A stretch of 39,722 bases of DNA, taken from assembly GCA_016866785.1 (NCBI GenBank), contig VGLH01000019.1:1-39722 (forward strand). Reading direction: 5' to 3'. Both the position numbers and the translations under genes were made by a program. A model generated the notes under the pieces. The model worked only from the letters and a program-made list of their open reading frames with translations, did not search any database and was not told the origin of the DNA. This document shows, in pieces, positions 33,601-39,722 of the stretch (positions within the stretch are counted from its first letter, which is position 1; each line of letters opens with the position of its first letter). The DNA comes from Candidatus Poribacteria bacterium (GTDB taxonomy: Bacteria; Poribacteria; WGA-4E; GCA-2687025).

Positions 33601-34708
33601 CAACTCCATCGCGCAGAACATGCCGAACTTCTATCTGTCCGACGACGAAGCGGCTGCGCTGCTCGTGCTCCTCAAAAGCTTCAAGGGCGGGTCGCATGTC
33701 CCGGAGGCGTATCGCGACCACCTCACAACGCGCGAGAAGCGCATCGAACGCGGCAGGATGCTCGTCACGCGGTACAACTGCGTCGGGTGTCACGTCGTCG
33801 AGGAATCCATCGCAACCGTCGACGGACGCCTGATCAAGGGCTGGGAGATCGGCAAGCACGTCCTCGATGACCCGCTGCTGCCGGCGGTCCCGGGTCCCGA
33901 CGGCATCCTCGGCACGGACGACGATGTCCGAGGTGGATGGGCGGTTCCCGTGTCGCCCTTCGGCGCGATGACGAACGTGCGGATGTCCTATGATCCAGCG
34001 CGTCCAAACGAGGATGTCCAGAAGTCGCAGATCAGCCTTCCCGCGGAGGCGCTGGAACTGCGCAACCCGAGCGGCACGTTCGTCGGGTTCCACAGTGTTG
34101 GGAGCCCTCTGTCGTTCATGCGCGGCGGGTACATGTACGAGGCTAACGGACATCGCGTCCAAGTCCAGCACGGGCCCGTGCTGACGTTCGCCGGGAAACG
34201 GTTCCGACCGGAGTGGCTCTTCGACTTCATCAAGCGTCCCTATCCGGTGCGGCAGTATCTGTTCATGCAGGGGCAGAGCCGCATGCCGCTCTACCACTTG
34301 ACGGACAGCGAGGTTTCCGACATCGTCGCCTACCTGATGGCGCTCGTGGACGAGCCGTACCCCTACGAGTCGATCATCCCGTCGCCGCAGGCTGATTTGG
34401 TCGCCATGGGCAAAACGATGTTCCTCAACGAAGCCCGCTGCGCGTCGGGCGCGTGCCATCCGTCGACGGCTCCCAAGCCTGAGAACCGAGCGCCCGATCT
34501 CGTCTCGACGGCGCGTCTCAAGCCGACATGGGTCAAGGAGTGGATCGCCAATCCCGAAGCCTTCTGGCCCGGGAACGGCATGCCCTACTTCCCATGGGAT
34601 ATGGGCGGCTCGGCGATCTATCCGCAGTACGCCGACGGCAACGTCGATACGCAGATGAACGCCCTGCGCGACTATGTGCTGGCGCTGGGCAAGCCGCGCC
34701 AGCGATAG
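30641..34708 (+). CDS. 1355-residue membrane-anchored c-type cytochrome with eight haem sites
   Basis: One N-terminal transmembrane helix (17-33), then a charged coiled-coil stretch (about 45-290), then periplasmic haem domains. CxxCH sites are at 302, 441, 552, 580, 736, 846 and 1047, and an eighth site, CASGACH (1267-1273), is a CX4CH variant. Candidate axial methionines follow the last five: M662, M787, M994, M1215 and M1314, each in a MP context typical of class I cytochrome c. The first three haems lack such a Met and may be bis-His. Sites 552 and 580 are close together. Residues 1086-1096 (DGILGTDDDV) resemble a calcium loop. A Ser/Ala linker (685-715) divides the protein. It probably moves electrons in the periplasm for a respiratory or quinol-linked complex. 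GAGGAGATAG precedes the ATG. Confidence 0.85.
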   Translation: MRYRPDETPVEQKSYSGFFFLLGVVSLLVAGWVTFNEFQTRRPWKKYQSDFYELERVRLKAAIDDLEAELESLGVDPGDIDQIVALDTSLSPREIDALVRETMVSTYGSVEAFNAAWAKIDITEGGGKVAHEVVDRGFTDAFWHNELTLADLERMYHEEDGKLRIQSARRDAEYYEYSTDRDAESEKRRFERADRFMNERIQGRDAAIAALRGATDTMRLWLADFQKAKGAAQTRKEQEGLQGYSGEVIALAKDLDAARDQLGLVQYNLIGLLTQFKEAKRPQIRQVILGEVAHETNNVDRCATCHIVADKDGYDMWISDAASVLDTGALVKATPVPDRLGTFTPNPARVVGDLSELVLSRPAQKGKLWSEPLVYINGVRVYPEQGFRVSGWTVRWDTEFAQAQLTGGAVIEVLQAYPKLYQSHPHREALFTAHPNEKFACITCHDGQGRALTWTDAGCDFRENPDSPSSPMFYWEAPVLSNASKLDGAIEAAKAVLPQQALAEIARYLHVPVSVVVRHEASLDTDWSYRRTSHFHPKVNGEPLGSFAEAKCRSCHNEALELDYAPTLSKAKRLFEKLGCGGCHLVADYERLLYDPQVDYVEYRRAQVGPSLTWDARLAAASQSPPGVPNRGIGWKLNEKTGQQWMVNWLKNPRSYLHDTRMPSYRLSDAEAKALTAFLLAPTGWGSSMSSSPLASAGEAGGFQLVADTSATSSADVPINPDNVRKGELLVVNTGCLACHQIRDSQTGTMRGNTFGPNLSMAGSKLSRKFLEQWLENPRTYDPKTIMPAMFDNVSPTERRDQIRAITDYLLAQNDTSWMRSSESFEITPKLIEQGERIFGPSGKGCVGCHYFEADMPDGSGGTRKVGGAAWLGQQIGPELTDFGIKKPEVLDFGFAKHREIAYFGDRNALLWGELLRENEDGSIVVRTVANQADPNAAKGFFYKKGEDLTEVSIAADMPRSVTKVENTWHDWAFNKIKEPNLYATEVNSIAQNMPNFYLSDDEAAALLVLLKSFKGGSHVPEAYRDHLTTREKRIERGRMLVTRYNCVGCHVVEESIATVDGRLIKGWEIGKHVLDDPLLPAVPGPDGILGTDDDVRGGWAVPVSPFGAMTNVRMSYDPARPNEDVQKSQISLPAEALELRNPSGTFVGFHSVGSPLSFMRGGYMYEANGHRVQVQHGPVLTFAGKRFRPEWLFDFIKRPYPVRQYLFMQGQSRMPLYHLTDSEVSDIVAYLMALVDEPYPYESIIPSPQADLVAMGKTMFLNEARCASGACHPSTAPKPENRAPDLVSTARLKPTWVKEWIANPEAFWPGNGMPYFPWDMGGSAIYPQYADGNVDTQMNALRDYVLALGKPRQR

Positions 34709-34726
34709 CACGGACGGTTCGGCGGA

Positions 34727-34755
34727 AAGCCCTCTCCGTCGTACGGAGGGGGCTT
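34727..34755 (+). terminator. Hairpin terminator after the cytochrome gene
   Basis: AAGCCCTCTCCGT (34727-34739) pairs with ACGGAGGGGGCTT (34743-34755), with one wobble pair, around a CGT loop, 18 bases past the stop. The tail is not U-rich, but the AAGCC...GGCTT shape is typical. Confidence 0.75.
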
Positions 34756-34771
34756 CGTCGCTGTCTGCGGC

Positions 34772-34800
34772 TTGCCGCCGATGGGGTTCTCCATTAGAAT
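34772..34800 (+). promoter_or_regulatory. Promoter of the envelope operon
   Basis: TTGCCG (34772-34777) and TAGAAT (34795-34800) are 17 bases apart, 46 bases before the lipoprotein ATG. The same TAGAAT hexamer recurs at 38089. Confidence 0.65.
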
Positions 34801-34846
34801 CCGTGCCGTCCATTGCCGTCACGGCACACCATTGGGTGAGTGATCC

Positions 34847-35248
34847 ATGAGCCGGGCACCGATTCGGGTCGTCCTGTGCGCCCTTGTGTTCGCAGGATGT
34901 GCTGCGCGGGAAGCGAACTGGTACCGCATCTACGATGCGCGCGCCGAGTTCGAGGCGCTCCGAAGCGCGCCCGGCGTCGAAACCATCGAGGCGGAAGTCC
35001 GAGACGCCAAAGAGCTGCTCGATCGCGCCGAGCGAGGCCTATCGAAGAAGCGCCCAGACGACGCCGCCGACCTTTCCGAGATCGTCCTGCTCCGCATCGA
35101 GTACGCGCGCGCCGTGGCGCGACGCAATCTGTCCGAGCGAGACGCCGTTGCCGCCGAGTCCGCGCTCGACGCGATCTCGAACGCCGCTGAAGCGCAGCGC
35201 GAACGGCTTCAGCAGGCTCAGGCGGAACTCGCCGAGCTGACGCCATGA
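34847..35248 (+). CDS. Small coiled-coil lipoprotein (DUF4398-like)
   Basis: A 133-residue protein with a signal peptide and lipobox (LVFAGC, Cys18) followed by a long helical, Glu/Arg/Ala-rich region (about 30-130) likely to form a coiled coil. It is similar in style to the DUF4398 segments found in OmpA-linked lipoproteins. GGTGAG precedes the ATG. It overlaps the OmpA gene start by four bases (ATGA), so both are translated together and probably form an envelope complex that spans the periplasm. I do not know the precise family. Confidence 0.75.
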   Translation: MSRAPIRVVLCALVFAGCAAREANWYRIYDARAEFEALRSAPGVETIEAEVRDAKELLDRAERGLSKKRPDDAADLSEIVLLRIEYARAVARRNLSERDAVAAESALDAISNAAEAQRERLQQAQAELAELTP

Positions 35249-36993
35249 TGCCAGAGACGCGCACAGAAGCGCGCCGCGCCCGGCTCCGCAGGGGGAAGGG
35301 GAATCGACCCTACGTCGCGGATTGGCTCCTGGGCGTCCTGACGTGTGTGTGGGTCGTAGCCGGATGCGGCTCCTCGATCAAGCCGCTCGTCGTGCAGCAG
35401 GCGCTCGACGACGCGCAATCCGCCTTTGTCGCAGCCGGGAACGTCGACGCCGCCGAGCTTGCCCGCCAGGACTATCGGCAAGCGGAACGACTCCTTGCCG
35501 AAGCCGTGCGGCAGCAGCAGGATGGCAACCAGCGCGAGAGCTATTACCTCGCTCTGCGTACGCGCCATCAGAGCGATGTCGCCCGCGCGAAGGCGGAAGA
35601 GCAGAAGGTACGCCAGCGCGTCGATCTCGCGCTACAAGGCTTCCTCGAAGCGCGGCTGGAAGAAGCCTCACTCCGGGTCGAGACGGCAGATACCGAACGG
35701 CAGATCGCCATCACCTATCGCCAGCGCGCTGAGCAGGACGCCCGCGCCGCCCGCGCTGAAGCCGAAGCTGCCAACGAGAACGCTCAAGCGACCTCGACCG
35801 ATTCCGCGATCGCCATCGCGAAGTCCCGGTCCGAAGCCGAGATCGACAAAGCCGAGTTCATGCTGAGCCTCGCCACGGAAACCGAAGCCGCCGTCTACGA
35901 CCTACAGGGACACACGGAGACAACGCACCTGGTCCAAGAGGCGAAGCGCCTCCATGGCGAAGGGGACTATCGTGCCGCGCGGCTGAAAGCGATGGACGCC
36001 TACCGTGTTGGCGACGAGACTCGCCTCACCGCGATGACCAAGCGAGACGCCGCTCGACGCCAGCAGGCGCAGTCGCGGATCAACGGCGCGACGAACGCCG
36101 CGAGCGAGATCGGCAAGGCGGCGCTGCTCATCGAGATGGCTCGTAAGGCGGGGGCTCCCCTCCACGCGAAGCAGGCGCTCGACGAAGCCGCCGCTGCCCA
36201 TCAGCGCGCCACTCGAATGATGGAGACGGAAGCGTTCTCGGATGCCTCACAGGCAGCCATCCAAGCGCAGGCGTCGGCGGAACAGGCGCGCGTGACCGCC
36301 ACGGCAAGGGCCGAGCAGATCAAGCTGCAGCGAAAGAAGGAAGAGCGGATCGCACAGGTCAAAGACACGATCCTGCGAGTCCAGCGTGGGAAAGACGGCA
36401 TGGACGACTTCACGCGATCCGTGTCCGCGAGGCAGCTCGAATCCGTTGACGGCTTGGTGCGCCTAGCAGACAAGCTGATTTCGGAAGACAAGGTGGACCT
36501 CGCCCTCGTCAACGCGGAGCGCGCCGAGGCTCTCATCCAGGAAGCCATCCAGTACGTCAAGGACGGTCAAGCGGCGGAGAGTGACGTGCTGAACCAGGCG
36601 AAGGGGATCGAGAACGTCCAAGCGTTCGCTACGGGGAGGGGAGTCGTCCTGCGGGTCACCGGAGACGCCTTCCCCGTGAGCCGGAGCGATCTGAGCAAGG
36701 AGTACTTGCCGGTCGTGACGAAGATCGTCCAGGTCGTGCGTCCCTACGCGGCGCGGTATGGGATCGCCGTCGAGGGGCACACGGACCGATCCGGGAACGC
36801 TGACACGAACCTGCGGCTCTCGAAGGCGCGTGCGGCGACCCTCGCGCGACATCTGACCGAGGCGCTGGCGACGCCCTCCGCGCAAGTGAGTTCCGAGGGG
36901 TACGGCGACACGCAGACGATTCCCGACATCCCACCAACGAACGCGAAGAACCGCCGCATTGAAGTCATCCTCCTTACGCGCGAGCGTCCGTGA
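35245..36993 (+). CDS. OmpA-family lipoprotein with a long coiled-coil region
   Basis: A 582-residue protein. The N-terminus is basic and leads to a hydrophobic segment with a lipobox (VVAGC, Cys41). A DUF4398-like helical region (about 50-110) and a very Ala/Glu/Arg-rich coiled coil (about 115-400) follow. The C-terminal OmpA peptidoglycan-binding domain (about 465-580) has GHTDRSG near residue 510 and SSEGYGDTQ, with the diaminopimelate-binding Asp and Arg both present. It should tether the outer membrane or a periplasmic scaffold to peptidoglycan. The start is the ATG at 35245 in ATGA overlap with the preceding lipoprotein. The next gene overlaps its end by 35 bases. Confidence 0.88.
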   Translation: MMPETRTEARRARLRRGKGNRPYVADWLLGVLTCVWVVAGCGSSIKPLVVQQALDDAQSAFVAAGNVDAAELARQDYRQAERLLAEAVRQQQDGNQRESYYLALRTRHQSDVARAKAEEQKVRQRVDLALQGFLEARLEEASLRVETADTERQIAITYRQRAEQDARAARAEAEAANENAQATSTDSAIAIAKSRSEAEIDKAEFMLSLATETEAAVYDLQGHTETTHLVQEAKRLHGEGDYRAARLKAMDAYRVGDETRLTAMTKRDAARRQQAQSRINGATNAASEIGKAALLIEMARKAGAPLHAKQALDEAAAAHQRATRMMETEAFSDASQAAIQAQASAEQARVTATARAEQIKLQRKKEERIAQVKDTILRVQRGKDGMDDFTRSVSARQLESVDGLVRLADKLISEDKVDLALVNAERAEALIQEAIQYVKDGQAAESDVLNQAKGIENVQAFATGRGVVLRVTGDAFPVSRSDLSKEYLPVVTKIVQVVRPYAARYGIAVEGHTDRSGNADTNLRLSKARAATLARHLTEALATPSAQVSSEGYGDTQTIPDIPPTNAKNRRIEVILLTRERP

Positions 36994-38044
36994 CCACCGC
37001 TCCCGCGCGCGGGGCTGCGCCGTCAGTCTGCTCGCCCCGGTTGCGCTCCTCCTCTGGCTCGCCTACTACGTGCTGACGGTGGACCCCGTCCCGGTCACCG
37101 AATCCGTGGGTTCCGCCCCGACAGGTTCCGCGTCAGTGCCCGTGCGCGATGCGACCGTCGCTGGAGCCTTCGGACCCAGGTTCCCCGGAGCGCGCGCCAT
37201 CGTCCAGACAGCCGCCGGGTTGCACACGACGCGTGTCATCGGATGGGACGCGGATCATCACGCCCTCCGACTGGAGGAACCTCTGCCGTTCGACGTATCC
37301 GCCGACCAGCCCGCGACGGTCGCGTCGACCGACGTCGCCACAGCGGTCGCGCGCTTCGATGACCGCATCGGGCTGCGACGGTTCCCGGCGTCCGATTCGC
37401 GCATCATCGCGTACACCTCGCAGGGCATGTCGAAACCCGTGATGCGACGCGCTGGAGAGTGGGTCAAGGTCGAGATCCGCTCGCCGGTCGAGGGATGGGT
37501 TCCTGCGGATCGCGCCATTTCCGTCGACGAGGGCGAGGTCGCCGACCGCGCGCTGATGCCCGCCAACGTGCCCGTGCGCCGCACGCCCTACGCCGACGAA
37601 GCCCTCGTGCGCTGGGAGGGAAGGATCGTCACCAAGCGTGTGCAGGAGACTACGGACGGGTCCCGGCAGCACGAAATCAACGCCGAGGCTCCCAACGGCG
37701 ACCACCGGACGTTCACGGTTCCACAGACGGCTTGGAACGCGTTCGCGGCGACGGACTACATCATCGACCGCGAGGGCAAGGGCATCTCCAAGGCGGAACC
37801 CCCGATGGCGTTCACGCAGCCGTCGCCACCCTATGAGGTCATCGCGCGCGAAGGCGCGTGGCTCCGCATTGAGCTCCAAGACCAGGGATGGGTCACGGAC
37901 GACTCGTGCACGTTCGACGTCGTCTTTCGCTACAAACTGAGCCGCCGTCAGACGCTTCGTCGCTGGCTGTTTCGAGCGCCGGTCGTCGGTGCGCTTGCTG
38001 AACGCCTGACGAACGCCTACTTCCGCGTCCCAACCGGAAGCTAG
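36959..38044 (+). CDS. Membrane protein with two SH3-like domains
   Basis: A 361-residue protein with a basic N-terminus and one transmembrane helix (about 25-41, VALLLWLAYYVLTV). Two SH3b-like beta-barrel segments follow: DSRIIAYTSQGMS...WVKVEIRS..EGWVPADRA (about 144-186) and YEVIAREGAWLRIELQD.GWV (about 296-319). Bacterial SH3 domains usually bind peptidoglycan or proteins. The start is a TTG at 36959, overlapping the OmpA gene by 35 bases; the in-frame ATG/GTG starts further on would lose the helix, so TTG is preferred. It completes the lipoprotein/OmpA operon and fits an envelope-anchoring role. Confidence 0.7.
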   Translation: MKSSSLRASVRDHRSRARGCAVSLLAPVALLLWLAYYVLTVDPVPVTESVGSAPTGSASVPVRDATVAGAFGPRFPGARAIVQTAAGLHTTRVIGWDADHHALRLEEPLPFDVSADQPATVASTDVATAVARFDDRIGLRRFPASDSRIIAYTSQGMSKPVMRRAGEWVKVEIRSPVEGWVPADRAISVDEGEVADRALMPANVPVRRTPYADEALVRWEGRIVTKRVQETTDGSRQHEINAEAPNGDHRTFTVPQTAWNAFAATDYIIDREGKGISKAEPPMAFTQPSPPYEVIAREGAWLRIELQDQGWVTDDSCTFDVVFRYKLSRRQTLRRWLFRAPVVGALAERLTNAYFRVPTGS

Positions 38045-38085
38045 TGGTCGGGCTCTCCCGCTGGCAGCGTCTCGCGACCGGTTCG

Positions 38086-38094
38086 TGTTAGAAT
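38086..38094 (+). promoter_or_regulatory. Extended -10 promoter before the deleted gene
   Basis: TGTTAGAAT is an extended -10 element (TGn plus TAGAAT). No clear -35 is seen 17 bases upstream. AAAGGAGATG lies before the ATG at 38140, so the leader looks functional even though the gene behind it is not. Confidence 0.55.
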
Positions 38095-38139
38095 AGCGCA
38101 GGGCGGAATCGCGGCGGCACACAAAGGAGATGTCGGTCA

Positions 38140-38411
38140 ATGGCTGAGCGCAGACCGATCTTCCGATTGAGCCAGGAGCAGGTCTGGAAGCAGTTCGCCA
38201 AGGACATCGGCGCGGAGTTCGAGTCGGGCGGCAGCGTCTGGGGCGGCGACAAGATCACGGCGAAGACACGGACGAGCTCTTCCTGGAGGTCGTCGGGATC
38301 GTCCGCCGCCCGATGCGGCTGCTGGCGCTCTACGAGCTCTTCGCCGAGACGCTGAACCGCCTGTGCCATCTCGGATCGGCTTATGAGGACGATCCGTTGC
38401 TGTCGTCGTGA
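38140..38411 (+). pseudogene. Gene remnant with internal deletion and frame change
   Basis: The first 41 codons (MAERRPIFRLSQEQVWKQ...WGGDKITAK, ending about 38262) and the last about 48 codons, in a different frame (DTDELFLEVVGIVRRPMR... to SAYEDDPLLSS, stop 38409-38411), look like the two ends of one protein. I recall full-length relatives of about 180 residues that join such an N-terminus to this C-terminal PEDTDELFFQVVGV...ELF.E.LN..C..GSAYEDDP pattern. Here the middle of about 90 residues is missing, and the two ends are out of frame by two bases. The promoter and ribosome-binding site are intact. Read as it stands it would yield a useless 71-residue protein. Confidence 0.6.
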
Positions 38412-38536
38412 CAGCGTCGTAGGCGAGTGGGCTAGGTGATCTCGCGGGAGACAGACCAGCGCCAGTGCGCATTTGCCCAACGTAGTGGCAAGCCGCCTCG
38501 GTCCGGCTGCTGCGCTCTCTGGAACGGAGAAACCCG

Positions 38537-39722
38537 ATGAGCGATGAGAGGAACCCCGATCTCGACAACCGACCGCGCACGACGTCCGGTCCCCTCAAGG
38601 GCGATTTTGTCGCGCCGGCAGAAGCAGACGACAGCGACGAACGCTCGGACGCGCTGCCCCAACAAGAGGAATTCTGGCGACCGCCGGTGCGGTTCGGTAG
38701 CGTGCCGGTCGAGAAGGAACCGCTGGGTTGGGACCGACGCCTAAAGTTTCGCAAACTCTTCCCGCAAGTCATGTTGCCGTTTCAGGTCGTCGAGCGCGTC
38801 TCGTTCGGCAATCCCGCGCTGGAACCGAACCGTTTGTTCTGGGGCGACAACCTGCACGTCATGCGCCAACTACCGAACGAGAGCATTGACCTCATCTACA
38901 TTGACCCGCCGTTCTTCTCCGGTCGGCAGTACAACGTCATCTTCGGCGACCAGAACGAACTGCGCTCGTTCTCCGACATCTGGGAAGGCGGGATGCCGGG
39001 TTATCTCATCTGGTTGAATGCCCGGCTCTACGAGATGAAGCGATTGCTCAAGAAGACGGGGAGCATTTACGTTCATCTCGACTGGCACGGGGCCCCATAC
39101 GTCAAAGTTGAGATGGACAAATTATTCGGATTCGAGAACTTTCAGCGGGAAATTGTCTGGGACATCAGCGTACTGTCGAGATTCAAGACCCGCGCGAACA
39201 ATTGGATCCGCGGACACGACACTTTGCTTTTTTATACGAAAGGGAAGGATTTCATATTTAACAAGCAAAGCACGGAGCACCGAGCTGAATACAGCGCACG
39301 ATTCAACAAAATTGATAAGGACGGACGGCGATTCTTTGACGGACGAGGGAATCGTAGGTATCTCGATGAAGTCATCGAACAGGGAAAGGCGATAGGAGAT
39401 GTCTGGAGCGACATAATGTCGTTCCAACAGATACCGACGTCCAAGGAGCGTATTGGATACCCAACTCAAAAGCCCGAAGCGCTTGTTGAAAGAGTAGTGA
39501 AAGCAAGCTGCCCGGAAGGTGGCGTCGTCGCTGACTTTTTTGCGGGGGGGGGGTACAACACCCGCTGTCGCGCAACGGTTCGGACGACGCTGGATCGCCT
39601 GCGACCAGTCGCGCGTCGCGGTCGCCATCATGGCGGATCGGCTGGCGCGTGGCGCCGAGCAGTTGCTGCTCGATCACACGACCACGCCGATACCCGACTT
39701 CACGGTCGAGCACTGGGGCGTC
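38537..39722 (+). CDS. Beta-class DNA methyltransferase (N6-adenine/N4-cytosine), frameshifted at a G10 run, 3' end outside window
   Basis: A site-specific methyltransferase that would modify host DNA, probably with a restriction partner outside the window. Motif IV DPPF is at residues 123-126 and motif I DFFAGGG at 333-339. Motif IV before motif I is the beta-class order. ERIGYPTQKPEAL (305-317) and DVW.DI are typical. Just inside motif I a run of ten Gs (39544-39553) has one base more than the family reading needs. The +1 frame from 39555 continues TTPAVAQRFGRRWIACD and runs to the window end, while the annotated frame turns to nonsense. Bases about 39110-39500 are AT-richer than both flanks. 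GGAG precedes the ATG at 38537. Confidence 0.85.
   Translation, partial: MSDERNPDLDNRPRTTSGPLKGDFVAPAEADDSDERSDALPQQEEFWRPPVRFGSVPVEKEPLGWDRRLKFRKLFPQVMLPFQVVERVSFGNPALEPNRLFWGDNLHVMRQLPNESIDLIYIDPPFFSGRQYNVIFGDQNELRSFSDIWEGGMPGYLIWLNARLYEMKRLLKKTGSIYVHLDWHGAPYVKVEMDKLFGFENFQREIVWDISVLSRFKTRANNWIRGHDTLLFYTKGKDFIFNKQSTEHRAEYSARFNKIDKDGRRFFDGRGNRRYLDEVIEQGKAIGDVWSDIMSFQQIPTSKERIGYPTQKPEALVERVVKASCPEGGVVADFFAGGGYNTRCRATVRTTLDRLRPVARRGRHHGGSAGAWRRAVAARSHDHADTRLHGRALGR

Noticed and set aside
33089-34822. A 577-codon minus-strand frame opposite the cytochrome gene
   Set aside because: It mirrors the haem-bearing gene, shows the same composition bias as other shadows, and lacks a ribosome-binding site or domain.
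1-39722. CRISPR arrays, rRNA, tRNA or replication origin
   Set aside because: No spaced direct repeats, cloverleaf-like patterns, rRNA-like stretches or DnaA-box clusters were seen by eye.

Overview
This is a GC-rich chromosomal window from an uncultured-looking Gram-negative (diderm) bacterium. The evidence for a diderm is an outer-membrane barrel protein ending in Phe, several lipoproteins, an OmpA-type peptidoglycan anchor and a heptosyltransferase-like GT9 enzyme. The gene mix (URO-D-like proteins, phytanoyl-CoA-dioxygenase-like, DUF4091, Gfo/Idh/MocA and PL22-like genes, lineage-specific secreted paralogues, widespread REP/MITE-like repeats) resembles candidate phyla such as Poribacteria or Latescibacteria. 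That placement is an impression from content, not a demonstrated assignment. No rRNA, tRNA or CRISPR array was recognised.

Layout. 1-389 is the frame-broken 3' end of an IS4-like transposase. 654-5452 is a plus-strand run: argF, an FtsX/MacB-type ABC permease and its ATPase, an SDR oxidoreductase and a first URO-D-like protein. A bidirectional terminator separates it from a minus-strand block (5512-11887): an outer-membrane barrel protein with a partner lipoprotein, and, behind its own terminator, an SDR / DUF4091 / LysM-M23 peptidase run. 12156-13238 is a Gfo/Idh/MocA dehydrogenase. A REP doublet precedes the tight uvrB run (uvrB, HAD phosphatase, a 47-residue membrane protein, a pentapeptide protein, a GT9 glycosyltransferase; 13444-17722). 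Its last gene overlaps tail-to-tail with a minus-strand run PhyH / DJ-1-PfpI / fdhD. Divergent from that is a plus-strand catabolic-looking run (20212-26170): two more URO-D-like proteins, an aspartoacylase-like protein, an oligogalacturonate-lyase-like propeller, a lipoprotein and a methyltransferase. A MITE-like element and a double-hairpin repeat lie before a phosphoesterase and a two-domain acetyltransferase.

28449-30183 holds two secreted paralogues of unrecognised function, each with a good sigma70-type promoter. 30641-34708 encodes a 1355-residue membrane-anchored cytochrome with eight haem-binding sites. It is followed by an envelope operon (small lipoprotein, OmpA/coiled-coil lipoprotein, SH3-like membrane protein). 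The window ends with a gene remnant carrying an internal deletion and a beta-class DNA methyltransferase. The methyltransferase has an AT-richer central specificity region between GC-rich flanks and a run of ten Gs in its SAM-binding motif that shifts the frame.

Working together: the central genes look like a toolkit for scavenging and degrading methylated or acidic carbohydrates and small organics (PL22-like, DUF4091, Gfo/Idh, SDR, PhyH, URO-D-like). The right half is dominated by envelope and electron-transfer proteins and ends in a mobile-looking restriction-modification locus. The most unusual items are the octahaem cytochrome, the secreted paralogue pair, the mosaic methyltransferase, and an aspartoacylase-like protein with an altered metal-binding motif.
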